A stretch of DNA of 64,000 nucleotides, from the NCBI RefSeq assembly GCF_011045115.1, contig NZ_JAAKZG010000004.1, forward strand, positions 434,001 to 498,000, given 5' to 3'. Positions 46,801 through 56,018 of this stretch are shown piece after piece. Origin of the DNA: Mesorhizobium zhangyense (GTDB lineage Bacteria; Pseudomonadota; Alphaproteobacteria; Rhizobiales; Rhizobiaceae). The position numbers were made by a program, and so were the translations under genes. The notes beneath the pieces were generated by a model. That model worked only from the letters and a program-made list of their open reading frames with translations, was not told the DNA's origin and did not search any database. Each line of letters starts with the position of its first letter. The first letter of the stretch is position 1.

Positions 46801-47889
46801 ATGAAGGGCAAGAAAACACGGACGATCCGGGACATTGCAGGTGCGGCAGGTGTATCGCCGGCCACGGTTTCGCTTGTCCTGAACGGAAAGGGCGACATTT
46901 CCGGCGTCACGCGGGCCCGTGTGCTCGAGGCGGTCGCAAGCCTCAACTACGTGCCGCGCGTATCGAAGAGCGGCTCGGAGCCGGGGGCGACGCTGCGCTT
47001 CCTGAAAATTGCCAAGCATGGCCATACCGTGAACCGGGATCACAGCGTTTTCATCTCCGATTACATCGACGGCATGTCGGCCGAGGCCACGCGGCGTAAC
47101 TACACGCTCGAAGTCGTGAGCTTCGAGGGGCAGCCGATCAGCACCGTGGCGGAGTCGCTTGCCGGCGCGCCCATAGCCGGCGTCATTGCGCTTGGCACGG
47201 AACTCACCGAGGCCGACATCCGGCTGATCCAGGGGCTCGGCCTGCCGACCGTGTTCATCGACACGTTCTATCAGGTGGTCGACGCCAACTTCGTCGACAT
47301 GAACAACGAGGATGCAGTGCACAAGGTGCTCGCCCGCTTTCAAAAGCAGGGTTACGAGCGCATCGGCTTCGTCGCCTCGCATGTCGACACGACCAATTTC
47401 CGGCTCAGGCGCGACGCCTTCTTCACCAACATGGCGCGGCTCGGCCTCAAGGTGCGCGAGGCTGACGTGCTATCGGTGGAGTCGACCTATGACGGCGCCT
47501 ATGTCGATACCCGCGCGTTGCTCGAGGACGGCCTTGACCTTGCCGAATGCTATTTCTGCACCAACGACATTATTGCCTACGGTTTCATTCGGGCACTCAA
47601 GGAGCACGGCGTCGCGATCCCCGACGACGTCTCGATCATCGGCTTCGACAATCTGCCGCAAAGCGCGACCATGGAGCCCGGGCTGTCGACGATCGAAGTC
47701 TCCAAGCGCAAGATAGGCTATCTCGCCGTGACGATGCTCGACGACCTGATCAGCGCCGCAGAGCCACAGCCACCGGTGAAAATCCTGGTCGGCGCCGATC
47801 TGGTGCTGCGTGCAAGCCACGAGCGGGGCGCGACCCATCCCATCGGCCGCCGCGCCCCGAAAATTGCGGCAAAGCTGCCTGCGGACTGA
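46801..47889 (+). CDS. LacI-family transcriptional repressor
   Basis: 362 residues from ATG 46801; a TTG at 46780 would add seven residues. The helix-turn-helix RTIRDIAGAAGVSPATVSLVLNGKGDISG opens the protein, followed by a hinge helix and a type I periplasmic-binding-like sensor domain (VIALGTELTEADI, GFVASHVDTTNF, FIRALKEHGVAIPDDVSIIGFDNLP). Divergent from the sugar transporter-dhaKL operon and followed by the aldo/keto reductase. Three TTTAGTAAA palindromes between the divergent starts are its probable targets. Inducer is probably the imported sugar or its phosphate. Confidence 0.95.
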   Translation: MKGKKTRTIRDIAGAAGVSPATVSLVLNGKGDISGVTRARVLEAVASLNYVPRVSKSGSEPGATLRFLKIAKHGHTVNRDHSVFISDYIDGMSAEATRRNYTLEVVSFEGQPISTVAESLAGAPIAGVIALGTELTEADIRLIQGLGLPTVFIDTFYQVVDANFVDMNNEDAVHKVLARFQKQGYERIGFVASHVDTTNFRLRRDAFFTNMARLGLKVREADVLSVESTYDGAYVDTRALLEDGLDLAECYFCTNDIIAYGFIRALKEHGVAIPDDVSIIGFDNLPQSATMEPGLSTIEVSKRKIGYLAVTMLDDLISAAEPQPPVKILVGADLVLRASHERGATHPIGRRAPKIAAKLPAD

Positions 47890-48051
47890 GGTCCAGGCGG
47901 CGGAACGAGGAGGCGTTCCCATACCGCAGATCGCATTCATCCACACCACAGCCGATCTAGCCACGCGCTTGCGCCCACTCGCGGCGGAAAGCCCTGCCCG
48001 GCTGAACCATCACGACAGACGACAATCAAACTATTCTCGGGAGTCAGAACC

Positions 48052-49113
48052 ATGGAATACAGGACGCTGGGACGCTCGGGCCTCAAGGTCTCGGCCATTG
48101 CGATGGGCACCTTCTCGTTCGGCGGCGTCGGGGGTTTTTCCAAGGTCGCCAGCCAGGGCGTGAACGAGGCCAGGCGGCTTGTCGACACTTGCATCGAAGG
48201 CGGCGTGAACCTCTTCGATACCGCCAACATGTATTCGCTGGGCCGTTCGGAGGAGATCCTCGGGGAAGCACTGGGAGAAAAACGCAACCGCGTTCTCATT
48301 TCGTCCAAGGCACGCATGCGCATCGGCGACGGGCCGAATGACGAGGGCGTCTCGCGCTACCATCTGATACGCGAATGCGAACTGAGCCTGAAGCGGCTCC
48401 GGACCGACCACATCGACATCTATTTCATGCATGAATGGGATGGGCTGACGCCGGTAGACGAAATGCTCTCGGCGCTCGATACATTGATGCAGCAAGGCAA
48501 GATCCGCTACATCGGCTGCTCGAACTATTCGGGCTGGCACATCATGAAGGCGCTGGGCGCGTCTGAAGCAAAGAACCTGCCGCGCTTCGTTACCCAGCAA
48601 ATCCACTACACGCTCGAGGCGCGCGAGGCGGAATACGAACTCCTGCCGATCTCGGTGGACCAGGGTCTCGGCGTCATGGTCTGGAGCGCGCTGGCCGCAG
48701 GCTTGCTTTCGGGCGCCTTCGGCCGCAACAGGACGCCCGCCGACTCGCGCCAGGCCGCCGGCTGGACCGAACCACCGATCCGCGATGAGGAGCGGCTCTG
48801 GACGATTGTCGACGTATTGGAAGAGATCGCCAGAGATCGTGGCGTGTCGGTTGCCCAGGTCTCGCTTGCCTGGACGCTCTCGCGTCCGGCAATCTCCAGC
48901 CTCGTGGTCGGTGGCCTGAGCGAACAGCAGTTCAAGGAGAATATCGCAGCCGTCGACCTGAAGCTCGGTGAAGAGGAACTCAAAAGGCTCAATCTGGCGA
49001 GCCGCCCTGCCTACATCTATCCGTACTGGCACCAGCACAACTTCGCCCGAGATCGCTTCTGCCAAGGCGACTGGGCGCTCCATGCAAGTTATGAGGATGT
49101 TGGAATGGTTTGA
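48052..49113 (+). CDS. Aldo/keto reductase
   Basis: 353 residues, (beta/alpha)8 NADPH enzyme. The catalytic tetrad is visible: Asp and Tyr in NLFDTANMYSLG, Lys in LISSKARMRIG, His in IYFMHEWDG. GKIRYIGCSNYSG and the C-terminal PAISSLVVGGLSEQQFKENI are typical of the YhdN/Tas-like group. Probably works on the same sugar pathway as the DhaKL operon, for instance interconverting a polyol or aldose and a ketose before phosphorylation. It is 162 bases downstream of lacI on the same strand. Confidence 0.9.
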   Translation: MEYRTLGRSGLKVSAIAMGTFSFGGVGGFSKVASQGVNEARRLVDTCIEGGVNLFDTANMYSLGRSEEILGEALGEKRNRVLISSKARMRIGDGPNDEGVSRYHLIRECELSLKRLRTDHIDIYFMHEWDGLTPVDEMLSALDTLMQQGKIRYIGCSNYSGWHIMKALGASEAKNLPRFVTQQIHYTLEAREAEYELLPISVDQGLGVMVWSALAAGLLSGAFGRNRTPADSRQAAGWTEPPIRDEERLWTIVDVLEEIARDRGVSVAQVSLAWTLSRPAISSLVVGGLSEQQFKENIAAVDLKLGEEELKRLNLASRPAYIYPYWHQHNFARDRFCQGDWALHASYEDVGMV

Positions 49114-49706
49114 CCGGGCGGCTGGTGCGCGCCGGAAGAGCCCGCGCCAGCGACGATGAGGTCATACTTCCGCTGCCACGGGTGTTGGCTCCACTCCTCG
49201 ATCAATCATGCGGCCGCTGGTGGTCGCTTTCACTGACGCCGACCAGGCTCGGCAGACCGTTCGGAGTGCCCTGCGAATCTGGTCTTTCCTTTTGCTAGCG
49301 AGCCCGAAACTTTCCGCCCTGAGCGGCAAATCAAAAAGCTCAAGCTGCTCAAGCGGCAGATGCAAGGCGGCGAAAAACTCTCACTGTTAGAAGCCCGCGG
49401 CATCGGAACACCTTCAACATCATCAAATGCGTCAGAGCCCTTATTCCACGCCGAAACACAGGTTCGGCGGAGCTCTCGTTTCGATGGCAGGAAACCGACG
49501 CTGGACGGATTGCGATATGTATAGGCATAATGCTTCAGGTACAGACATTCTGCTTAAATGGTAGGCAAAATTCAGCAAATATTTTCCCGTTACCACAACT
49601 AAATAGGAAAAATCGACTATCAGATGTCGCATTTTCCTTATAATTTACTAGTGCACTTGGGATTTTATCATCTGCAGGCAACCCTTCCAACTCCTCGGAG
49701 ACAGTC
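49114..49706. other. 593-base intergenic region
   Basis: Separates the aldo/keto reductase and the betaine-transporter operon. CGCCGAA/TTCGGCG at 49449-49469 is a 7-bp hairpin with a 7-base loop. The stretch 49500-49690 is clearly AT-rich against the rest of the window and probably contains the promoter of the downstream operon. Translated fragments around 49310-49400 (for example a Lys/Leu-rich IKKLKLLKRQM) could be a decayed transposase end, but I cannot confirm this. Confidence 0.5.
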
Positions 49707-50588
49707 ATGATTTTCAACTTACTGAAAGCCGCCGGGCTCGGCGCCCTGGCCTCTCTCGCCATCACGTCTTCGAGCTTCGCGGACGCCGTCAAGATCGGCA
49801 GCAAGAACTTTACCGAACAGTTCGTCGTCGCTGAAATCTATGCCCAGGCACTCGAGAAGGCTGGCATCGAGGTCGAGCGTCGCCTCAACCTCGGCGCAAC
49901 GCTTATCGCGCATGGCGCGCTGACCAATGGCGACATCGATCTCTATCCCGAATACACCGGCACAGCACTTGCCGCGGTGGTCAAGGGCGACCTGTCCGGC
50001 AGTGCCGACAAGATCTACGGCGAGGTCAAGGACTACTACGAAAAGAACCTCAAGCTGACGCTGCTCGATCCGACCAAGATCAACAACGGCTACGCCATCA
50101 TCCTGCTTCCCGAGACGGCGGAAAAGTACAAGCTGAAGACGCTGACCGACCTTGGACCGGCATCCAAAGACCTCACCTTCGGCGCTGAAGGCACGTTCGG
50201 TGAACGCAAGGACGGGCTGCCGGGACTGGAAAAGGTCTATGGGATCAAGTTCAAGGAGTTCGTCAAATTCGCCAAGCTCGGCATCCGCTACAGCGCGCTG
50301 ACCAGCAAGCAGATCGACGTCTCCTTCGGCTTCACCACCGACTGGCAGATCGCCGACAGCAAGCTGGCCGTGCTCGATGACGACAAGGCGCTTTTCCCGC
50401 CCTACTACCTCGTTCCGGTCGTGCGGCAGGATGCGCTGGAAAAGAACCCCAAGATCGCCGAGGTGCTGAACAAGATCAGCCCGCTTCTCAACAATGAGAA
50501 CATGCGCGAACTGAATGCCGCCGTGGAACGCGACCGCAAGGAGCCTGCCGAAGTTGCGACCGAATTTCTGGCAGCCAACGGCATCTGA
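49707..50588 (+). CDS. Betaine/quaternary-amine-type ABC solute-binding protein (OpuC/OsmF family)
   Basis: 293 residues, ATG preceded by GGAGAC. Signal peptide ends near SSSFADAV. OpuAC-family motifs: KIGSKNFTEQFVVAEIYAQALEKAG at the mature N-terminus, LIAHGALTNGDIDLYPEYTGTAL, and VDVSFGFTTDWQI-like QIDVSFGFTTDWQIADS. These bind quaternary ammonium compounds in an aromatic cage. Followed by a strong attenuator hairpin, then the two permease genes and the ATPase gene. The tight coupling to catabolic genes suggests a nutrient betaine rather than osmoprotection. Confidence 0.92.
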   Translation: MIFNLLKAAGLGALASLAITSSSFADAVKIGSKNFTEQFVVAEIYAQALEKAGIEVERRLNLGATLIAHGALTNGDIDLYPEYTGTALAAVVKGDLSGSADKIYGEVKDYYEKNLKLTLLDPTKINNGYAIILLPETAEKYKLKTLTDLGPASKDLTFGAEGTFGERKDGLPGLEKVYGIKFKEFVKFAKLGIRYSALTSKQIDVSFGFTTDWQIADSKLAVLDDDKALFPPYYLVPVVRQDALEKNPKIAEVLNKISPLLNNENMRELNAAVERDRKEPAEVATEFLAANGI

Positions 50589-50639
50589 AGACTTCCGGGC
50601 CATGGCGAGATAGGATTCCCGCCGGCCAAATCATCAGAC

Positions 50640-50683
50640 CCGGGCGCGATGACGGCCTATCCGTCTCCATCGCGCCCGGTTTT
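50640..50683 (+). terminator. Intrinsic terminator/attenuator after the betaine-binding-protein gene
   Basis: CCGGGCGCGATG (50640-50651) and CATCGCGCCCGG (50668-50679) form a perfect 12-bp stem, followed at once by TTTT. This is the best intrinsic terminator in the window. It lies inside the operon, 51 bases past the first gene, so it should reduce read-through into the permease and enzyme genes. Confidence 0.8.
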
Positions 50684-50700
50684 CATCAGCGGGCGGACTT

Positions 50701-51324
50701 GTGACCTGGGCACCTAAGCACATACCCGAAATATTGGCGGCGGCTGGACAGCACCTCGTGCTTTCGCTGCTTTCGGTGCTGATCGGCGGCATCATTGCGG
50801 TGGCGCTGGGCATCGTATGCGCGCGCAGGCCGCGGCTCTATGCGTTTGCCCTGACGATTACGGGCATCATCTTCGTCATCCCGAGCCTTGCGCTGTTTGC
50901 GCTGATGATCCCGTTCCTGGGGCTTGGCATGAAGCCGGCCCTGGTCGGGCTTTCCTCCTACTGCCTGCTCATTTTGCTGCGCAACGTGGTGACGGGCCTG
51001 CGCGGCGTTCCGGAAGACATTCTCGATGCCGCCGACGGCATGGGCTACGGCCCCTGGCAGCGGCTCGTTCGCATCGAGCTCCCCCTGGCGCTGCCCTTGA
51101 TCCTCTCCGGCATCCGCATTGCGCTCGTCACCGTCATCGGTATCGCGACGGTCGCGGCCTTCATCGATGCCGGCGGACTGGGCACCATCATCCTTATGGG
51201 GATAGACCAGAATTATCCTGAAAAGATCCTCGTCGGCGGCCTGCTGACGGCGTTCATCGCGACCTTCTTCGATGTCCTGCTGAGCCGGACCGAAAAGGCC
51301 ATCGTTCGCTGGCGGAGCGACTGA
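50701..51324 (+). CDS. Betaine-type ABC transporter permease
   Basis: 207 residues starting at GTG 50701. Five or six helices; FVIPSLALFALMIPFLGLGMKPALVGLSSYCLLILLRNVVTGLRG-type sequence and the EAA loop DAADGMGYGPWQRLVRIELPLALPLILSGIRIA are characteristic of OpuCB/OpuCD/YehW permeases. Separated by 2 bases from the second permease. Confidence 0.9.
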   Translation: MTWAPKHIPEILAAAGQHLVLSLLSVLIGGIIAVALGIVCARRPRLYAFALTITGIIFVIPSLALFALMIPFLGLGMKPALVGLSSYCLLILLRNVVTGLRGVPEDILDAADGMGYGPWQRLVRIELPLALPLILSGIRIALVTVIGIATVAAFIDAGGLGTIILMGIDQNYPEKILVGGLLTAFIATFFDVLLSRTEKAIVRWRSD

Positions 51325-51326
51325 CG

Positions 51327-51968
51327 ATGGTGCAGCAGGCTTTCAACTGGGTCCTGGAACATCCGGACGAATTCAATCGCGCGCTTTGGCAGCATCTCTT
51401 GATGTCGGGCGCGTCGATGGCCTTTGCGTTGCTGATCGGCATTCCGCTGGCGATCGTCATCCTCGGCCGCGAGCGACTGGCCTTCGCCGCGATCAACACG
51501 GTCAACGCGATCCGCACCCTGCCGAGCCTGGCCATCCTGGCGATCATGATGCCGTTGCTTGGCATCGGCCTCTGGCCGTCGATCGTCGCGCTGACCTTCC
51601 TCGCTCTGCCGCCGATCCTGCTCAACGCGCATGTCGGCCTGCGCAATGTCGATGCCGACGCGGTCGAGGCCGCGATCGGCATGGGCATGAGCCGCTGGCA
51701 ATTGCTGCGGCGCATCCAGATTCCGCTGGCAGCACCCGCGATGTTTGCCGGTGCCCGCACCGCCGCCGTGCAGGTGCTGGCCGGCGCGACGCTCGCGCCT
51801 TTCATCGGCGGTGGCGGTCTTGGCGACTTCATCGCCGTCGGTGTCGCCGGGATGGATATGTCGCGGCTGCTTGTCGGCGCCGTCCCGATCGCGTTGCTGG
51901 CGCTCGCGACCGAATTCCTGCTCGGCCGCACCGAGAAAGTCCTGTTCGGAGAAAGAACGGCCGCATGA
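51327..51968 (+). CDS. Betaine-type ABC transporter permease
   Basis: 213 residues, related to the previous permease. AINTVNAIRTLPSLAILAIMMPLLGIGLWPS and VEAAIGMGMSRWQLLRRIQIPLAAPAMFAGARTA show the family. The stop overlaps the ATPase start by 4 bases. Confidence 0.9.
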   Translation: MVQQAFNWVLEHPDEFNRALWQHLLMSGASMAFALLIGIPLAIVILGRERLAFAAINTVNAIRTLPSLAILAIMMPLLGIGLWPSIVALTFLALPPILLNAHVGLRNVDADAVEAAIGMGMSRWQLLRRIQIPLAAPAMFAGARTAAVQVLAGATLAPFIGGGGLGDFIAVGVAGMDMSRLLVGAVPIALLALATEFLLGRTEKVLFGERTAA

Positions 51969-52894
51969 TCACGATGGAACACGTCACCAAACGCTATGGC
52001 GAAGGCGCGGCCGCTTCCGTCGACGATCTCAGCATCGAGGTCCCCGAGGGCGTGACCGTGGCGCTGGTCGGGCCGTCCGGTTGCGGCAAGACCACGACAA
52101 TGCGGATGATCAACCGCCTGATCGACCCGACAGAAGGGCGGATCGTCGTCAATGGCGCCGATGTCCGTTCCGTCGATCCGGTGATCTTCCGCCGTCATAT
52201 CGGCTACGTCATCCAGCAGGTCGGCCTGTTCCCGCATATGACGATCGCGCAGAATGTCGGCGCGGTGCCGAAGCTGCTTGGCTGGTCCGCCGACAGGATA
52301 GCAAAACGCAACGATGAACTGATGCAACTGGTAGGCCTCGACCCGGAAATGCTGCGCCGCTATCCACGCCAGCTTTCCGGCGGCCAGCGCCAGCGCGTCG
52401 GCGTTGCGCGTGCGCTCGCGGCCGACCCGCCGGTGCTTCTGATGGACGAACCCTTCGGCGCCATCGACCCGATCGCCCGCGCGCGACTGCAGGAAGAGTT
52501 CCGGCAGATCCTGCGCCGCGTCCGAAAGACCGTCGTGCTGGTCACCCACGATCTGGATGAGGCGATCCGGCTGGGCGACAGGCTGGCCATCATGCGCGAC
52601 GGCAAGATCGTGCAATACGATACGCCCGATGCCATCCTGTCGCATCCTGCGGACGAATTCGTGGAGAATTTTGTTGGCCTGGACCGCGCCTTGAAGCGGC
52701 TCAGCCTGTTCACTGTCGAGACGGCCATGACCAAAGGCGCGCCGAACGGAAAAGCCGGCAAGGTGGCGGCGGGCACGAACCTGCGCGATGCGCTGGCGCT
52801 GATGGCGGCGGACAACAGCGAGGTGCTGGCGGTGACCGACGCCTCTGGCGCTGTGCTCGGACAGTTGAAACGCGACGCGATTTTTGCGGTCTGA
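51965..52894 (+). CDS. Betaine-type ABC transporter ATPase
   Basis: 309 residues from ATG 51965 (overlaps the permease stop). Walker A GPSGCGKTTTMRMINRLIDPT (ProV/OpuCA form), signature LSGGQRQRVGVARALA, Walker B VLLMDEPFGAIDP, H-loop VLVTHDLDEAI. The C-terminal 60 residues correspond to a shortened regulatory (CBS-like) part: TNLRDALALMAADNSEVLAVTDASGAVLGQL, which has one CBS-like unit instead of two. Confidence 0.93.
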   Translation: MITMEHVTKRYGEGAAASVDDLSIEVPEGVTVALVGPSGCGKTTTMRMINRLIDPTEGRIVVNGADVRSVDPVIFRRHIGYVIQQVGLFPHMTIAQNVGAVPKLLGWSADRIAKRNDELMQLVGLDPEMLRRYPRQLSGGQRQRVGVARALAADPPVLLMDEPFGAIDPIARARLQEEFRQILRRVRKTVVLVTHDLDEAIRLGDRLAIMRDGKIVQYDTPDAILSHPADEFVENFVGLDRALKRLSLFTVETAMTKGAPNGKAGKVAAGTNLRDALALMAADNSEVLAVTDASGAVLGQLKRDAIFAV

Positions 52895-52925
52895 TCCGGA
52901 ATTCAGGAGGAGGAACAAAGCGCCG

Positions 52926-53897
52926 ATGAGCCGCGAACGGACAATGCATCTCGGTATTTCTTTCTCCCCCGGAAGCGGTTCTGCCGCAGCCGCTTTGGAT
53001 TTCGGCCTGTTCGCGCAACTGGTCCAAAAGGCCGAGGCGAATGCGCTCGACATGGTGGTGTTTGCCGATGCCGCGCCCTTCGAGGCTACGACGCTGGTGG
53101 CGGCGCTCGCCACGGTGACCAGCAGGATCGGGCTCGTTGCCGCAGCGTCGACAGTCGCGCATCAGCCCTACAATCTCGCTCGCCGTTTCGCCTCGCTCGA
53201 CGTCATCAGCCATGGCCGCACCGGCTGGCACGCTTCGATGACGCAGAGCCCGCTCGAGGCAGCGAATTTCAGCCGTCCGGACGGCTTTTCTCCCGACGGC
53301 TTTCGTCGGCGGACGGAGGAATATCTCGATATCGTTCAAGGCCTGTGGAAAGGCTGGGACACTGATGCGCTGCTCTTCGACAAGGTGGGCGGGCGTTTCC
53401 ACGATCCCGCAAAGATGCACCTGCTCGATCACAAGGGCGAGTTCTTTTCCGTTCGCGGGCCTCTGAATGTCGCGCGGTCTCCGCAGGATACGCCCGCGCT
53501 GGTGATGTCCAGCCTGTCGGCGTCGGACTTGGACATTGCCGCCCGCACGGCCGATGTCGTGCTGACGGACGAAGTATCACCCGAAAGCGCCAAGCTGTTC
53601 CATGACGATCTGACTGCCCGCGCCGCAGCATGCCGACGCGAGCCCGATGCGGTGAAGATATTCGTCACGCTGGAGCCGTCGGGCACGCCGGCCGAAACCG
53701 CCGACCGGCTCGAAGCGCGGTTCCAGTCAGGAACCTGCCACGGCTTCAACATCGTCCTGCCGCCGCAGATGGCCGCGCTCGACGATTTCGTCGGTGGTGT
53801 CCTGCCGGAGCTGCGGCAGCGCGGCCTCGCCCGGTACGACTATGCCGGCGCGACGTTGCGCGCAAATCTTGGCCTTGCCGGGGGAGGCGCATCATGA
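52926..53897 (+). CDS. LLM-class flavin-dependent monooxygenase 1
   Basis: 323 residues from ATG 52926, with AGGAGGAGG upstream. Luciferase-like TIM barrel of the NtaA/SnaA/DszA type: MHLGISFSPGSGS, FGLFAQLVQKAEANALDMVVFADA, GLVAAASTVAHQPYNLARRFASLDVISHGRTGWHAS-type and NFSRPDGFSPDGFRRRTEEYLDIVQGLW. It lacks about 100 residues compared with its neighbour. It overlaps the second monooxygenase by 4 bases, so the two may form a heteromer or act in sequence. Needs reduced flavin; no flavin reductase is encoded here. Confidence 0.85.
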   Translation: MSRERTMHLGISFSPGSGSAAAALDFGLFAQLVQKAEANALDMVVFADAAPFEATTLVAALATVTSRIGLVAAASTVAHQPYNLARRFASLDVISHGRTGWHASMTQSPLEAANFSRPDGFSPDGFRRRTEEYLDIVQGLWKGWDTDALLFDKVGGRFHDPAKMHLLDHKGEFFSVRGPLNVARSPQDTPALVMSSLSASDLDIAARTADVVLTDEVSPESAKLFHDDLTARAAACRREPDAVKIFVTLEPSGTPAETADRLEARFQSGTCHGFNIVLPPQMAALDDFVGGVLPELRQRGLARYDYAGATLRANLGLAGGGAS

Positions 53898-55162
53898 CGG
53901 CCAATCGCAGGCAGATGAAACTCGGAGCCTTTCTGTGGGCCACCGGACATCACATCGCGGCGTGGCGTCATCCCAATGCGCATGTCACGGCCGGCATCGA
54001 CATCGATCATTACATACAGCTTGCGCGCACCGCCGAGGCTGCCAAATTCGATCTCATCTTTTGCGAGGATGCCGCAGGCCTGCGCGAGGCCAACATCGCC
54101 ATCGCCAGCCAGACCTCGCGCTCGATAGGCTTCGAGCCTATCAGCCTGCTCGCCGCGCTCGCTGCCCAGACGAGCCATATCGGTCTCGTCGCAACGGCCT
54201 CGACCAGCTACAACGAACCTTACGGCCTGGCCCGCGCCTTCTCCTCGCTCGACCAGATCAGCGGCGGGCGCTCCGGCTGGAATCTTGTTACGTCGGCCAG
54301 CCACATAGAAGCGGCGAATTTCGGCTCGACCGGCTTGCGTCCGCATTCCGACCGCTATGAGCGCGCCCGCGAATTCGCGACTGTCGTCGCCGGCCTGTGG
54401 CATGGCGATGGTGCCAATGCGCTCAACCATGACGGCCGGAACTTTTCGGTGCGCGACCCGCTGGACCTGCCGCCCTCGCCGCAGGGCGCGCCGGTGATGG
54501 TGCAGGCCGGGGCTTCCGACGAGGGCCGCGATCTTGCCGCCCGCACCGCCGACGTCGTGTTCACCGCCGCACAGACCTTCGAGGAGGCAAAGGCCTTCTA
54601 CGACGATCTCAAGGCGCGTCTGGTCGCCTGCGGGCGCGAACCGGACGATATCAAGATCATGCCGGGCGTCGCGCCCGTCGTGGCGGCAAGCGAAGCGGAA
54701 GCCCGCGCAAAGGTTGACGAGTTGCAGGAACTGATCCCCGACGATGTCGGCGTGGCGCTGCTGTCCAGCTATCTCAGCACCGACCTGTCGGCCTATCCGG
54801 TCGACGGCCCGCTGCCTGAACTACCGGCCACCGAGGGAATGCAGAGCCGGCAAGCCCTCGTTGTCGAACAGTCGCGCCGCGACAATCTTTCGATAAGGCA
54901 GCTTGCACGCCACTTTGCCGGCGCGCGCGGACACTGGCGCGTGGTTGGTACGCCGGCACAGATCGCGGACGAGCTTCAGGCGCGGTTTGAAGGTGGCGCT
55001 GCCGACGGCTTTAACGTCATGCCGTCCTATTTCCCCGGAGAACTCGATGCCTTTGCCACGCTCGTCGTGCCGGAACTGCAGCGCCGCGGCCTGTTCCGGC
55101 AGGACTACGAAGGCCGCACACTGCGTGAACATCTTGGCCTGAAAAAACCGGTGCGGAAATGA
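53894..55162 (+). CDS. LLM-class flavin-dependent monooxygenase 2 (NtaA/DszA type)
   Basis: 422 residues from ATG 53894, overlapping the previous stop. Typical NtaA/SnaA/DszA features: MKLGAFLWATGHHIAAWRHP at the N-terminus, EAAKFDLIFCEDAAGL, EPISLLAALAAQTSHIGLVATASTSYNEPY, LDQISGGRSGWNLVTSA, APVMVQAGASDEGRDLAARTADVVFT, and the C-terminal GGAADGFNVMPSYFPGELDAF. These enzymes insert oxygen next to N or S in chelators, heterocycles or sulfones. Coupled to the hydratase gene by a 4-base overlap. Confidence 0.92.
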   Translation: MTANRRQMKLGAFLWATGHHIAAWRHPNAHVTAGIDIDHYIQLARTAEAAKFDLIFCEDAAGLREANIAIASQTSRSIGFEPISLLAALAAQTSHIGLVATASTSYNEPYGLARAFSSLDQISGGRSGWNLVTSASHIEAANFGSTGLRPHSDRYERAREFATVVAGLWHGDGANALNHDGRNFSVRDPLDLPPSPQGAPVMVQAGASDEGRDLAARTADVVFTAAQTFEEAKAFYDDLKARLVACGREPDDIKIMPGVAPVVAASEAEARAKVDELQELIPDDVGVALLSSYLSTDLSAYPVDGPLPELPATEGMQSRQALVVEQSRRDNLSIRQLARHFAGARGHWRVVGTPAQIADELQARFEGGAADGFNVMPSYFPGELDAFATLVVPELQRRGLFRQDYEGRTLREHLGLKKPVRK

Positions 55163-55947
55163 TAGACGTCTCAGAGATCACTGCCCTCGGAACCACAATC
55201 GCCGGCGAAATCATCGAAAAGCGTGTCTTTGATCGGCATGTCGGCTCGATCGGCACCGATCTCGATCTTGCCTATGAGGTTCAGGACGAAGTTGTGCGGC
55301 AGCTGCAGGCGAGCAAGCCGCAGCGTAAGATCGGCGGTTACAAGATCGCCTTCAACAAGGCGTCGTCGCTGCAGTACTACGGGCTCGATGAACCCTGCAT
55401 CGCGCCTGTCTTCGCCGATCTGATCGTGCCGAGCGGCGCGGTTCTTGATGGCATCGACTACCGCGACCTTATCATCGAACCGGAACTGGTCCTCACCCTT
55501 TCGCGCGACTTGCCGGCGAGGCAATGCAGCCGCGACGAAATCCTGGCCAGTCTGGAACCGGTGCGGCCCGGCTTCGAGCTGTTGGACCCGCGCAACGCTT
55601 TCGCCCTTGATCCAACTGCGGCGCAAGCGGTGGCGCAGGGCATATACAATGTCGGCGCGGTCATCGGCGGTCCGGGCATCGCGATCGAAAGTCTCGATCT
55701 GGCGACGCTGACGACAAGCGTATCAATCGACGGGAAAGTAGTCGCCGAGGCAACGGGTGCTGCGCCGCAGGACCCGTTGGAGGTTGTCGCCTGGATGACG
55801 CGCGTTTTGGCCGACAGAGGTGAACAGCTGCGGGCCGGAATGTCGGTCCTGTGTGGAACGCATCTGCCGACCCGCTCCGTCGCCGCGCCCTCCGAGGTCT
55901 CCGTCTCCATGACCAGCGTCGGACACGCGTCGTTCAGGTTGCGGTAG
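55159..55947 (+). CDS. 2-keto-4-pentenoate hydratase-family enzyme
   Basis: 262 residues. FAH-superfamily hydratase related to 2-oxopent-4-enoate hydratase and 2-oxohept-3-enedioate hydratase: AYEVQDEVVRQLQASKPQRKIGGYKIAF, IIEPELVLTLSRDLP (metal-ligand E-x-E pattern near residue 110) and LLDPRNAFALDPTAAQAVAQGIYNVGAVIG. Would add water to, or decarboxylate, an unsaturated keto acid formed after ring or side-chain cleavage. Start overlaps the monooxygenase stop; 71 bases separate it from the next gene. Confidence 0.86.
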   Translation: MIDVSEITALGTTIAGEIIEKRVFDRHVGSIGTDLDLAYEVQDEVVRQLQASKPQRKIGGYKIAFNKASSLQYYGLDEPCIAPVFADLIVPSGAVLDGIDYRDLIIEPELVLTLSRDLPARQCSRDEILASLEPVRPGFELLDPRNAFALDPTAAQAVAQGIYNVGAVIGGPGIAIESLDLATLTTSVSIDGKVVAEATGAAPQDPLEVVAWMTRVLADRGEQLRAGMSVLCGTHLPTRSVAAPSEVSVSMTSVGHASFRLR

Positions 55948-56018
55948 TCCGCGGCGATATATTCCCGGCTGGGGTGACGCGAGCCGCGATGCCGGGTTCG
56001 ATTTTTCAAGGAGTGCCC

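Noticed and set aside
49310-49400. Possible transposase C-terminal remnant
   Set aside because: Only a short Lys/Leu-rich stretch; no conserved catalytic motif, no inverted terminal repeats and no target duplication seen.
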